In this document: positions 10,296-21,198 of the stretch, one piece after another | How positions within the stretch are numbered: position 1 is the stretch's first letter | Layout: the number at the start of each line of letters is the position of its first letter | Assembly (NCBI GenBank): GCA_916610825.1 | Contig: OU744447.1 | Coordinates: forward strand, 8,439,402 to 8,503,401 | DNA from: Haliclystus octoradiatus | Taxonomy: Eukaryota > Cnidaria > Staurozoa > Stauromedusae > Haliclystidae | DNA: 64,000 nucleotides | Direction: 5' to 3' | Notes under the pieces: model-generated | Told to the model about the DNA's origin: nothing | The model's input: only the letters and a program-made list of their open reading frames with translations | The model's database searches: none | Made by a program: the position numbers and the translations under genes

Positions 10296-10654
10296 TGCGT
10301 TACAGACCGCGATTCATTCACAAAAGAATAGGGTCTGTGTGATTTGCACAGTTATCTGTCCAGCCACTCTACGAAAACGTAGAGCGGAAGTTTCTGATCG
10401 ATGCATGGTAAATCTATTGTTCTTAGATAATAAATTCATCACCTCTGTTCGATCAATTAATTGTCATAGCTACGAAGCCTAAAATAGAACTTATTGCAAT
10501 CATGTCATCTGAAGTAAACAAAGTAATGTGAGAATCCCGGTGAGAATCACCTTTATGTGACATCAATCTTATTCTGATACGAGACCCGGACAGAGAAACC
10601 GAGCAATTCACACAGACCCTATTATTTTATGAATGAATCGCGGTTTGTAACGCA
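10296..10654. mobile_element. MITE with about 53-bp terminal inverted repeats
   Basis: The left end TGCGTTACAGACCGCGATTC and the right end, ending TGTAACGCA, are inverted copies that match over about 53 bp with a few changes. The element is 359 bp and has no coding capacity. An inverted internal copy lies at 9385-9835, and a short piece (ATCAATTAATTGTCATAGC) occurs at about 18507. Confidence 0.8.
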
Positions 10655-10724
10655 GGCTATTTCATGTGAGGATAAATTTAGTACTTAGATGGGACATTAA
10701 AAAAGGGGATACAGTACTAACCGA

Positions 10725-10804
10725 GTACAGTACAGTACAGTACAGTACAGTACAGTACAGTACAGTACAGTACAGTACAGTACAGTACAGTACAGTACAG
10801 TACA
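10725..10804. repeat. (TACAG)n microsatellite
   Basis: About 16 uninterrupted copies of the pentamer TACAG. In the sense of the HBS1L gene it reads (CTGTA)n and begins some 34 nt inside intron 3, right after the splice donor. Confidence 0.98.
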
Positions 10805-10838
10805 TTACTGCATTGAAATGTTGGTCATCATAGCATAC

Positions 10839-11024
10839 CTTCATTTTCAGGATCTAACTTTGGCTTTACAGGTTCAACCTCATCATATTTAGCATCATCA
10901 TTATCGTAATCATCAATGCCACCAATTTCATAGTGCTCACGATCATCTGATATTGAGGGTTCTTCCAAAAATGACGAAAGAGTATGCTGATGAACTATGT
11001 CACGGTTAAACATAAATTCTTGTT
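10839..11024 (-). CDS. HBS1L: HBS1-like translational GTPase, exon 3
   Basis: This 186-bp internal exon on the minus strand has acceptor TTGATTTTCAG before 11024 and donor GTATGC after 10839. It is phase 1 at both ends and continues the frame of exon 2. It encodes EQEFMFNRD followed by an acidic linker rich in Asp and Glu (GGIDDYDNDDAKYDEVEP). Vertebrate HBS1L has QFIYSRRD and an acidic EEYDYED stretch in the same place, before the UBA-like HBS1_N domain. HBS1L with Pelota (Dom34) rescues stalled ribosomes. The exon ends in PENE plus one base. The next exon was not found leftwards, so the gene continues beyond the view. Confidence 0.78.
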
Positions 11025-11774
11025 CTGAAAATCAATAAAAAATATATTAATTGTACAGTGTAGCCTTGTTTATATTATTGTCTTGGTGCAGCCAGAAATC
11101 GCAATAAATTTAGGAACTGCTGGGACAGGCGACCACAGGGACATTATGGAGAACAAAGAAATCTTGCAGGCACCTATTTTGATTAAAAAACATTGAGTGT
11201 TCAATACAGATTTAGAATTGACCACAGTTTGATTAATCGAATAGCTTGACTCTTCTCGATTAACATATTGACTTGTTGGTTGCCGACTAATGTAAATTAG
11301 CTTAATAAATACTATAAATATTCATTAAAAATATATAAATAAATGAATTTATTGGTGGGGTGGCAAAACATTGATAGAGTGCTTGATGATTGTTTACAGA
11401 TCTTTCTAAAAGTAAAGTCGAAGACAATGTCTTATCTTTAAATTAACTTTTACAGTAGATATAAACATGTAGGTCTATGGAAAGAAAAACGATTTGTTTG
11501 ACCCTGTTACCTCCGAAACCAGTTAACATCCTAAATTGATTCACATTAATTACTAGAATGCACATACTACATTGTCAAATCTCTCTTTCTCCAATGAGGT
11601 AGAATGCAATATCTCACAGAATCAACAACAACAACTTAAGTGCAGTGAAACCTGTATATAACAGCCAGCTATGAGAAGTAGATACATTGACCTCTAAATA
11701 TGTTGGCCTTTATTTACAGGAATGATTTAATAGAAAATAGTATTTTAGACATACCAAGTAAAAGTAAGTAAGTA

Positions 11775-12010
11775 ATGTAGACCGCGTCGCCCTACCGAAG
11801 GCTCTAGATGAGTGGCTTTCTCGCTAAGAGCAATGATTTTAAACACTCTTTACCGATATCAGCCGCGACACTGCAGATCAATTTCAACCAATTTAATGGC
11901 AGACAGATCGATTGTCAATGCGGAACGATGCGCCGCATCTATTAACAATGCAATTCCCTCTGGACCATTTCATCCGCCATCCTCACATACCAAGAGTGAC
12001 CACTATAGAT
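11775..12010 (+). repeat. Dispersed repeat family R, copy 2
   Basis: It begins near GACCGCGTCGCCCTACCGAAGG and contains the same ordered blocks as copies 1 and 3 (CTAAGAGCAATG, GACACTGCAGATCAATTTCAA, GCAATTCCCTCTGGACCATT, CATCCGCCATC). Copies differ by short indels and perhaps 20 percent of bases, so the family is old. It lies in HBS1L intron 2. Confidence 0.7.
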
Positions 12011-12969
12011 AGGTGGCCACTGTATAGAGGAGACTGTTATAAATTTACAGGTTTCACCGGGGTCCGATAAAAGTTGCGATCCTGCAATCATAGATTGCGA
12101 AAGGCTGAACAAAAATCCGAAGGCAATAAAAAAAAATTTCTTTAGTGAACATTTCTACCAAAATCAGAGATATAAAATAAAATTAACTTTGGATTTCTGA
12201 CGCTAATTTGTAAAATCTACAATCATTAATATTAACTAATGTTTGCTTCCTCGTCACCCCTCCGAACCGGAATGCACAGTTCTACACAGACCGCTTCATT
12301 CTGTTTTGTAGTTCATGCTCCGTTGGCTAGCTCCGACCATACTATTTAACAATAGACACCGCCTTATTTTGTTTTTACTTATGTTTTAGCATAACTATTT
12401 ATGTAATAGAACGACATGCAGCGAGGACAATACTGAATGTAGTAATTTAAGCAAATGATTGGGCAGGCTTTGGCGATGCCGGTGGGCGACAATATTTGAG
12501 AGTAATGGATATCTTGCTAGCTTAATTTCCTTTTCATTTACTCAATCAAATATTGTTTTCAGGGCAATGTACGATAGTTGCCTAACCAAAGAAAATGCCG
12601 CGGATTTATAGCATTGCATATAATACTTTAAGTGACCGTCAATAAATTTTAAATACGAGAACTATGTAGATTTGTAAAAAAATTACAATAGACCGGCTTT
12701 GCTAATGCCAAACAGGAAAAGAAAATTAGAAACTACATTAACGTCTTTTCAATGTCACCTTTTTAGTTTATTATTATTGTATTAATATTTGCTGTCTGTA
12801 TCCGTCTTGGTAACTGTGTCATAATTGTAAGTCAAATAGTCAATACATCTTCAGACGTGAATGCCAATTGCTTCGTGAGACTCATCAACCTAGTATATGC
12901 AATATGTACTACTACGGCTACGTACGTTGTTAGTAATAGCATTAATATTCGAAAGTTTTTGTATAATTA
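12011..12969. other. Intron 2 sequence without recognisable content
   Basis: AT-rich with no long frame. It is likely the 5' flank of the decayed hAT-like transposon that follows, but I could not identify a terminal repeat. Confidence 0.4.
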
Positions 12970-13397
12970 TGTCAAGTAGTATTCCACCATCACACCAGCA
13001 AGCCAAGTGTCGTTTATGCGATAAGTAGTACAGAAAGAGTAGTTTAAATGATCACTTCAAGTCCAAACATCCATCTGAAGATTATCAATTACTAAGTTGT
13101 GATAATTCTCAAACAACACTTTCATTTTTGAGTGCTAAAAGAAAAAACTCTTCAACGGCGGATCAATCCGGGCAGCCTTCAAATGCAAAGAAAACACCTG
13201 ACGGGCATGAAGATGATGTAGAAGTAAATCTTCAAGACAAGACAGCACATGGAGAGGAAAATCTGATGTTGCTTCAAATGTGAAACAAATACTCCATGGA
13301 GTTAAAGGAATTGAGCAGACTTTGAAAAAAATTAAATACCTCTATGTGCTCTACTGGACCATCAATGTCTTCACTGCTCAACATAGTAGAGAAAGGT
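12970..13397 (+). pseudogene. Zinc-finger N-terminus of a decayed transposon protein
   Basis: From the ATG at 12970 the frame gives a Cys2His2-type finger: CRLCDK, then a TAG stop, then YRKSSLNDHFKSKHP. Next come an FLSAKRKNSS stretch and a polar acidic tail. Such single fingers (K-x-x-L-x-x-H-x-x-x-x-H) start many hAT-like and ZNF862/KIAA1586-like transposon proteins. A downstream piece reads TGPSMSSLLNIVEKGK and meets GTAAG at 13396, a possible splice donor. It lies antisense inside HBS1L intron 2. The in-frame stop and shifts mark it as dead. Confidence 0.5.
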
Positions 13398-13688
13398 AAG
13401 TCAGTTGATACTGCATATTACAGACATTTTGAACCTGTTATATATTTTGAACATTCTATTTTTACTAGCTACGAATTTTACGAAGTTTAGTTAATCATTT
13501 TGAGGCAAAAGTTTTTCCAGGCTGTTGTTTATTCTTCTATGGTATTTATCGATAACTCATTCTATACTATACGATTCTTGTGAATATAAATATATAGTAG
13601 CCTATTTGCAATTGTAATCTTGATTATCATTATCATCATTTATCAGTCGTCATTATTGAGTGTATATATGGTATGTTTTTTCACAGAT

Positions 13689-14069
13689 AGAGATGATGAA
13701 GACATATTCATGTTAAGAGTCAGAGCATCTAGGAATGTACAGGAGCTGTTACAGCTGGTTGAATGTTTACAAGAGGTAGAAGGTGAAGCCTGGAGCGAGC
13801 TTCATTAAATGTATTCCTTGCACAAAAACTCTGTGAGCATTGTTATGACTACAAATACCTTGGGATGCTTTTCAAATCCTTTAGTTTCTCAAACAGAGCA
13901 AGGTTCACAGCTAAAGCCATTTGTGAATATGAAAACCCACAAAATTAAAGTCAAAGACTTAAGTGAGGTTAAAATCAAGTCTCGCAGCTATTTGGTTGCA
14001 AGGGGGAAACATCATATTGTCCATAAGCAGGCTTCAACAGGATATAAGGCCGGTCAGCAAAGGAAATAG
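13689..14069 (+). pseudogene. Probable middle part of the same transposon protein
   Basis: Two frames can be read: one gives a helix-rich segment (FMLRVRASRNVQELLQLVE), and another, across 13808-13930, gives VFLAQKLCEHCYDYKYLGML followed by SFSNRARFTAKAICEYENP. The latter fits a folded protein better than the forward frame that begins at 13809. I do not recognise a defined domain. Assignment rests on position between the finger and the transposase core. Confidence 0.3.
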
Positions 14070-14304
14070 CTCTAGTTTCAGTGTAAATGGTTGTTACTGT
14101 CTGAGTTCAATGTGCAATATTATCTGGTAAGTGTAATCTGCTGTCTGTGCGCATGTCTCTGAAAATAGGTTGAAGTTGTCACTCTTGCATCAATGGTCTA
14201 GCTTGCTAGCCGCTTCGAGTTCCTCTCTCAATCTGAGATTTTAGTATATGGTTAATATCTGGTTATTGTTTAACCTGTTCTTGTGTTATACTTATTTTAT
14301 TTGT

Positions 14305-14536
14305 GTGCAGTGCTGCATTTAGGTCTCGCAAATGTATTTTATTTTGAGATACGTGTCTAAGTTTGTTATGCAGTGCTGCACCTATTTTCAGCATTATGCT
14401 GGCAGTGTGTTATTATTTGCAATGCTGTACCTATGTCTCCCATACGAGTTCAGATATGAGTCTAGCGTTGTTGTGCAGGGTTGCACCTAGTTACAGCTGT
14501 TATGCTGGCAGTAGGTTGTCGAGTGCAGTGCTGCAC
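14305..14536 (+). repeat. Five spaced copies of TGCAGTGCTGCAC
   Basis: Near-copies start at about 14306, 14369, 14418, 14474 and 14524, that is every 49-63 bp, with variable sequence between (shared words TATGCTGGCAGT, CACCTA, GTCTC). It looks like a degraded minisatellite. Confidence 0.6.
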
Positions 14537-14716
14537 CGACAATCCAATTAAATTTTCCCTCCCTCTCTCACCTTTAATGAATAAGGTAATTAGGTAAGTA
14601 TATTAGGCACTCCACTGACTTGAAGCAGTGGGACTGATGCTTGGTCTTTCAATTGCCTACCAACTTATTTATGAAGCGAAATCGCTTTTAAGCTACACCA
14701 GAACTGTAGCTCTGTA

Positions 14717-16575
14717 TTGTCAAGTGCTGGAGTTGATGTGGGGGTGACTAACCACAGCGACCAATTCCCGCAAAATTTATTGCTTCAATTTAGAAATGTT
14801 GTTGAAGGGAAAGTAAGGCAATTCTTGGCAGAGACTTTGCCATGTACTGCAAAACCGCCACCATACATAATTATTTCTGACAAGGCAAAAATAAAGCGGG
14901 ATCGTAATCAAGGTATTGCTGTAAGAGTACCCGTAGTTCAGAATGGAAATTTATTTAGAACAATTTATGTAGGAAACCCCAAACAAGCAAGTGGTGGACG
15001 CGATGACGTAACGAAGACGATGTTAAAAAGTGCCAGTGGTTTTTTTTGTTACAACCCTGGTGACTAACTACGTGACAGGTTCCAAGGTTTTACATGGGAT
15101 GGCGCCATGATAAAGAACTTACGTATTTTTAAATCATTTTCGAAAGAACTAAAATTAGAAATAAACTTTGTCGATAGCATTTCCCTTTGGGACCTTGCCC
15201 ACAAATTAGAATTGACATTATCTGATGTAAAAGAAAAGGATAAAAACGTTGAGCTACCTCGCACTAGTAAATGGCTCCCAGACATGGACAATACTGTGCA
15301 ACGTGTTATGGTACATCTGCACCATACTATCCCAAGAGATAGATTGGAAAAGCATGCTGACAACTTGAATCTAAAATTTTATGAGCTGCATTTTTTCTCA
15401 GAAACACGATTTGCTCAACATATGGCAAATACTTACAAAAGCGTTATCGCAATGTTTCCAACTATTCATGCCTATTACCAACAAGGTCTTACTGAGCCTG
15501 ACAGGACACAATATAGTCGCCACATTATCAACGAGATTACGCAAATTTTCTGGTGTTTAAATTTACTATTTATGCATGAGATCACTAAAATGATCACCAT
15601 TAGCGCTAAGTCCTTCCAGAACGATCAAAATTTACCATACTTAGCAAACAATTGCTATGAAAGGTTATTCTCGAATTTAAAAGATCTTAGAAGTAGTTTA
15701 TACGAAGGTGAAGTACCTGAAGAGTTTATTGATGACTTCAAAAATTATATCATTGAGTTAAAAAGCCAGGTCTCATTCAAAGGCATACCATCGTTTTTTC
15801 CTGGCCGTCAAATGAGTGGACGACACACAAGAACACAGACGAACCAGGAGCCAAGCTCTGGCGTTGTCGATTTAACTTCTGAATCAGATGGTTGTTTGAT
15901 ACTAATTTCATATCTAAAAGCTGAATTTGTAAGATTTGGTCGATACCTTGATGCTGTAATTACAACCATTCATGACCGTTTTTTGCCTTGGTCTGAATTG
16001 CTTGAATACAGCGAAGAAGCATTTACTTTTAGATGTCCTGGATCATAGAATTTAGGTCAATAAATCAACAAAACGATGCCTTGGAACAACTCATGGACTC
16101 AATCCATAGACCTGTTGCTCTAGCCAATAATCAGATTAAAGTTCTGAAAGCAAAATACATTTCATTAAGAGTTAGAGCCCATCAGTTGTTAAAGGGTGCC
16201 GACGACAAAGCCTCAAAATAAAAAAATGATGACATATTAACGTATGAGCAACTTTGGTGCTCCTTGCTCTTTGCTTTGAAATTCTTATGTCGATCATTTA
16301 ACGAATATATCATGGAGTTTATGTACTCCGAAATCGCTAGTGCCGATGATAACGGTAGACCATTAAAACATCAAACGGTTCAGGATATTTTCCTTGTTCG
16401 ACGTAACGGGCCTCGCCCATTCCTGAATCGGGGTTTCATCAAGCGCGTACTCGATTTACAATTTAAAGAAAAACCAAGGCACTTTATTGTAACGGACAGT
16501 AAATTTTATTTATCTGCCTCTATATCTACAGAACAGGAAAAAGCGAAATCCCTCAATCGGGTGTCAGATCAATAA
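14717..16575 (+). pseudogene. Decayed hAT-like (ZNF862/KIAA1586-type) transposase
   Basis: Four adjoining frames read as one protein. The first (14717-15064) ends in a short block before TAA; the second (15107-16048) starts FQGFTWDGAMI just upstream and has the SLWDLAHKLEL segment. The third (16033-16221) and fourth (16264-16575) follow after stops. The FQG-x-x-x-DG-x-x-x plus WDLxHKxxL pattern is typical of the hAT-like proteins that gave rise to KIAA1586 and ZNF862. Some of these lack an obvious DDE triad, and none is clear here. At least three lesions separate the pieces. It lies antisense in HBS1L intron 2. Confidence 0.55.
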
Positions 16576-17546
16576 TGAAATTAATGTATATCCAACATCA
16601 ATTTGTAACGCATAACAGCCATTCAATATCTTAATTGATATATAATATATATAAATATTTGACTATTATATTTGACATAGTTGACATTTGATCGATAATA
16701 GAAGTGACATTGTTTCTCGGCACCTTTATTGATTTTTATTTTTATCTCAAACATTAATTGAAACTTTTGATTGTTAACACTGCTACCATACGTAGAAAAG
16801 TAACCGTATATCATAGATTCATATCATAAGTAGATACTTGTATATGAGTGCTCGTATTCATACATTGATAATTGATTCACAACATTTGTTGTATCTATTC
16901 ATAATATTACTGTCTTCTTCCTTGTTGTCCCGTCTTGTTGTCTCTCATGGAACTTTTGTTCCGTGTTGTTGTCTACGTTCACTTTGTAAATTTTGTAACC
17001 TCGATCTCGAGTACTCTCATATCTGAATCAAATCTGTAGGCTTACCAAGATGGCTGCGTGATGCTCGCGTAAAGTAGAACATTACACCAGCGATCAATTA
17101 AAGTTTAAACACTGCTCGTAGAATAACTTTACAAGCTAAATGTTATAAATATGAGACAAGCTAGTGCCCATAAGGCCATAATGCTCCAAGCAGTCCATGG
17201 ACTCCAGTGCACGTTCTTTACAGACAGCATTAAATTTGATTTATCTAGACTTTTATTCAAATGTCAAACAAGGTAAGAAACACTGGGTGATAAAAACATT
17301 GATCAATAACTAGAAAGGTTTATTTGACCTTAAGTTTACATAACAAGCCAACTCAATTCTCAATGATGGAAGAGAAATTGCAAATATTCAATATTGTATA
17401 TAAAGCTCACAATAAAATAAGGTTCACATTTCCGTGAAAAAATCTGTAGGTTTTACTTTGAAAATATTTGGATCTTGGAAGGCAAAAACATTTATCGGAC
17501 CCTGGGTTTCACTGCATAATGTCTCAACTCAAATATAAAACGTTAC
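16576..17546. other. Left part of intron 2 near HBS1L exon 2, no recognisable content
   Basis: AT-rich, with short chance frames only. Repeat partners were not noticed within the window. Confidence 0.4.
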
Positions 17547-17612
17547 CTGTTGAAGGCGAAACTGCATAATCAACATCATCAAGTGATCGTCCATAAACAT
17601 CATCTGATAATT
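17547..17612 (-). CDS. HBS1L: HBS1-like translational GTPase, exon 2
   Basis: This 66-bp exon on the minus strand has a strong pyrimidine-rich acceptor (TTTTTATACTGTTTAG) and donor GTAACG. It opens and closes in phase 1. With the last base of exon 1 it encodes ELSDDVYGRSLDDVDYAVSP followed by Ser-Thr. Vertebrate HBS1L has the pattern DDLYGQSVEDDYCISPST at the same point, so Tyr-Gly-x-Ser, the acidic pair and Ser-Pro-Ser-Thr are all kept. This is an acidic, flexible N-terminal segment upstream of the UBA-like domain. Reading through on either side quickly leaves conserved sequence, which supports the splice sites. Confidence 0.82.
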
Positions 17613-17988
17613 CTAAACAGTATAAAAACAAAAGGAGATTTTTCAAAATGGAGCATTGCTTGTCCATGACAACCGGCCATCTGCGAATAAAATTGCCAGG
17701 CAAAACATTAAAATTATTTGTAATGGAATGTAGATACCAATAGGAATTTTTGTACCAGTTAGTAATCTTTACAAGTTTATTTGAATTTTTGACAATATAA
17801 ATAAAAAAAAACATTTGCACGTAGCACTAGGTCACATTTTTGCTCGATATCTTGTGTACTGATTTTTCAAAAATACATCTCAACAAATTAATTCTAATGT
17901 ATAAGATCAAAAATCATGTGTCACTCCTGTGAAAAAAAGTATACTGTTATCAATTTATGCACACTTATCGGGTATTTCTGAATAAATT

Positions 17989-18015
17989 ATGATGATGATG
18001 ATGATGATGATGATG
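17989..18015. repeat. (GAT)n microsatellite
   Basis: Nine perfect copies of the trimer, a few bases left of the hAT-type element. Confidence 0.95.
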
Positions 18016-18053
18016 CATCTTTGACTTGTGAATCATTTTCTTGTGCATCTATC

Positions 18054-18947
18054 CAGGGATGTTAGTAACGATTAAAAAAGTAACGACGCTACTTGTAATC
18101 GTTACTTTTTAGTAACTTCTACTTGTAACTAGTTACTTTTCTGTAAAAGTAACTTCTACTTGTAACTAGTTACATTTAGGATTAAAAATAAAGTAACGAT
18201 TACTCGTTACTTTTTCACTACATTTCGCTTTCTTCCGTTACTTTTTTCACAAAGAGTGCTGATAGTTAGCAGCTTCTCGATTGCTATTGTGTTTTAATTA
18301 GTCAAAATCTTTTGTCTCATTGTTACCATCCAAGAACAATAAAATCACAGACAAAAAGTTCCCAACAACTGCAGGAAATCCTGTTACAGATTTAGAAGTC
18401 AAGAAAAAAACATTCAGGGAAGTAACATTCTGTTATAGAATCCGTTTTTCCGAGTTTATGATATTCAAGTGATTCAACGAGCGTTTCATGTCTGATATGT
18501 CTGTTCGATCAATTAATTGTCATAGCAATCAAGCCTGAAATAGAACTAATGGCGCGTAACTTGAGATTTTCTTTGTTTTGGAAATTAGGGGGATCGCCTA
18601 GACCATTCAAACACGCAAAAGACGTCGCTGTGAAATAGTCGTCGGGTGTCTGTTTTCGTATTTATATTGTCAACAAGAACATTTGATTAATTAACAAATT
18701 AAAATACAGAAATATTATTTGAATACTTCATATATGTCTCATTGCTTCTGTTGGATATTTTTGGACTTATTTAGAAAAAGTAACTGGAAAAGTAGCTGTA
18801 ACTAGTTACTTTCGAATTAAAAGTAACTTGTAACTTGTAATCGTTACTTTTTCTGAAAAGTAACGTCTGATAGTAATTAGTTACTTTCTCTCCCAAGTAA
18901 CGGTAACTGTAACTAGATACTTTTAAAAAGCAATTTTAACATCCCTG
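18054..18947. mobile_element. Non-autonomous hAT-type element with 8-bp target duplication
   Basis: The ends are CAGGGATGTTA and TTAACATCCCTG (inverted), flanked on both sides by CATCTATC (18046-18053 and 18948-18955), the 8-bp duplication of hAT elements. The inside is dominated by variants of GTAACTAGTTAC and AAAAAGTAAC in both orientations, which gives long self-complementary subterminal regions. The middle (about 18240-18770) holds unrelated sequence, including a piece shared with the 10.4-kb MITE. There is no coding capacity. It lies in HBS1L intron 1. Confidence 0.9.
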
Positions 18948-18955
18948 CATCTATC

Positions 18956-20555
18956 AACCACAACCCGTAGTCCCACACTAGATTGCATGCTAATAACAAT
19001 ATTTCTATTGAAGCATCACCATCTTTCTATGCAACTAGATGGGAACAGGATGTCACCCTCAATAAAAATTGAACAAATCTACGCATGCTCAAGCAAAGAT
19101 GTCAGTTGGCTTGCTCCAGGTCTCATTTATTTTTATGATGATTTTGATATGTTTGGTAAGAGAGACTTGTGTCCTTTGCTCATTCTATTGTTTTCCAAAA
19201 CAAAAGAATTGCATCAAACCATACGGCACAACGTAAATTATTTTGAAGCTGTCCAGGCCTTTCAATATATTTTCATAATTATGATAATGCCATGTGCGTA
19301 ATTCATTCTTAGTGCATATTTTAACCGGTCTGATTATTAAGCAAAATTGTTTTCTAGCTACATATGTTATATCTATTTCCATTAAATAGATTAATCTATT
19401 TCCATTAAATAGATTAGTTTTATCCACACTTCCTCCTGATTATATGTATCACATAGTGACATAGACATCACAGATTTGATAATTTTGAGAGTTCTCTTTT
19501 CCTCCCCTGGTTGATCAAATTGTGAAATGACACATTGTATTAGTTTCTGGGAGACAAAGTGTCTGACGGAAGATTTTAGCCTTCCGGAATATTGAGGGAT
19601 TTTCAACATATTCTTCTGAATTTTTTTGTTGTGGTTTGGTCTATAAATCATAAATCATAAATTTATAATTTTTTTTTAAATTTGTTCTAGCCTTCCGAGA
19701 TCAAGGATCACTTGATCCCATATCTGTCAGACCCTGATGAGTCGAGACAGCTCCACGATTTTACAACATATCTTAGCAGACATCTTTGCTTGGACATGAC
19801 AGGATGTTTGCTCAACAAAACGTTGTTACCAGCATGAGATATAGTATGAGTTGATGGAGGTGAATGAAATGATTCAAAGTATGCAATTTGAAAATCAATT
19901 TGTTGGGGTTTCTTCTTTTTCTGATACTGAGCCAATTTAATCTATCGAGCATTTTCGATATGGGAGTGCAATAGGCACAGTGGATTCCAGACTGAAAAGT
20001 GTGTTGTGCAAACATGATATCTCAGACCAGTCTGCATTTTTTGTACGAATTCATAACATCATAAATTCTGCAGCAATTTTAACACATTATTCAGACCTTC
20101 CAACTTCAGATTGAAAAAATAGTGAGATTTTTTAAATTCTGTAGTCTTGGGATAAGATATAGGGGCCTCTCCAAAGAGGTGGCCCAATTCGAAGGAGTAT
20201 GGCGGCATACACTTCATCATGGATTCAAAATTGCTTGAAACAAAAATTTAAGACAACCTTTTGGATAATGTTGACAATGTGTTGACCCTTGCGCTGTAAC
20301 CAAAACATAAAAACAGTCTAGAAGCTACACCCACAATGATCCAACAGAGTATAAACTAAGCTGTTGAACATTAATTAGATTATCAAAGAGTTTATACACA
20401 GAAAGTAGGGACATTTTCTCAAGATTGGATTTTTCCGTGAGAAAGTGAGAGAAACCGTGAGACCATGAGATTCAGTGTAAAAGCGTGAGACTCACGACAG
20501 AGCCATGATACTTTGAAGGTCTGCATTTGTCAAAATCTGGTTTATGTTTGCTTAG
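18956..20555. other. HBS1L intron 1 sequence without recognisable gene
   Basis: Frames of 60-100 codons exist on both strands but show no domain and no bias I trust. A 23-bp direct repeat (AATCTATTTCCATTAAATAG) is tandemly doubled at about 19375-19422. Confidence 0.4.
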
Positions 20556-20564
20556 GCTGCGTTT

Positions 20565-20800
20565 ACACGACAAGTGGATTTACGAAACCCGGGTGAATTT
20601 TAGTCTGGATCGCCCCAGCCTCTAGACGTAAACAGGAAACCCGGGAGCAAATTAGTCTGCATAGCGACTCTATCTTTACTTTTGAAAGTAAGGATAGGAA
20701 ACCCGGGTTTCTCTAACCAGACTTTGCAAAACTCGGGTCCTTTTGTCATCTAAACAGAATTTACGGAAATTCTGGGTTTACAAAAGTCCACTTTCGTTTC
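20565..20800. repeat. MITE-like element with CCCGGG/ACGAAACCC repeats
   Basis: Starts GTTTACACGACAAGTGGATT and ends near TTACAAAAGTCCACTTTCG; AAGTGGA-TTTACGAAACCC is inverted as GGGTTTACAAAAGTCCACTT. GAAACCCGGG recurs inside in direct and inverted form. The TTACACGACAAGTGGA end resembles the PIF/Harbinger-like ends at 48318 and 58284. Boundaries are approximate. Confidence 0.5.
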
Positions 20801-21198
20801 GAGGCGATACGGCCTATAAATATTGACAACCACTAGGCACTGTTTTAGGATAAAATACTGTAGTTTAGAAAAGCTATTCAATGAAGCTGTTTATGCAAGA
20901 TAAAATTGTGGATAACATGCATTTAAAATGTACTATTTATAAAAGCAGTATTAATTCACGTTGAATTTAATTAGATATGAATAACAATAGTTATTTTGAA
21001 TGATTTAAATAAAAAAAACATATCGATCTGAAACTACAGAATCGAAGAAGTATAAAAATTCAATTTCAACACAAAACCGATAAGAAATAATGGAGTTACA
21101 GCATTGAAAAACGTTGTTAAAAAGTGGCATGACGTCATATATTCTATGATGTCATCCGCACATTGTTGGGGCCATTCTGTGTCAAACCCTGTAATTTT

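Noticed and set aside
17524..17820. 98-codon minus-strand frame taken as a whole gene
   Set aside because: Only the 66-bp central part is conserved and bounded by good splice sites; the rest is intron read-through around HBS1L exon 2.
17989..18016. CRISPR-like or regulatory array
   Set aside because: Simple (GAT)n tract; no spacers. No CRISPR, operon or bacterial signal exists in the window.
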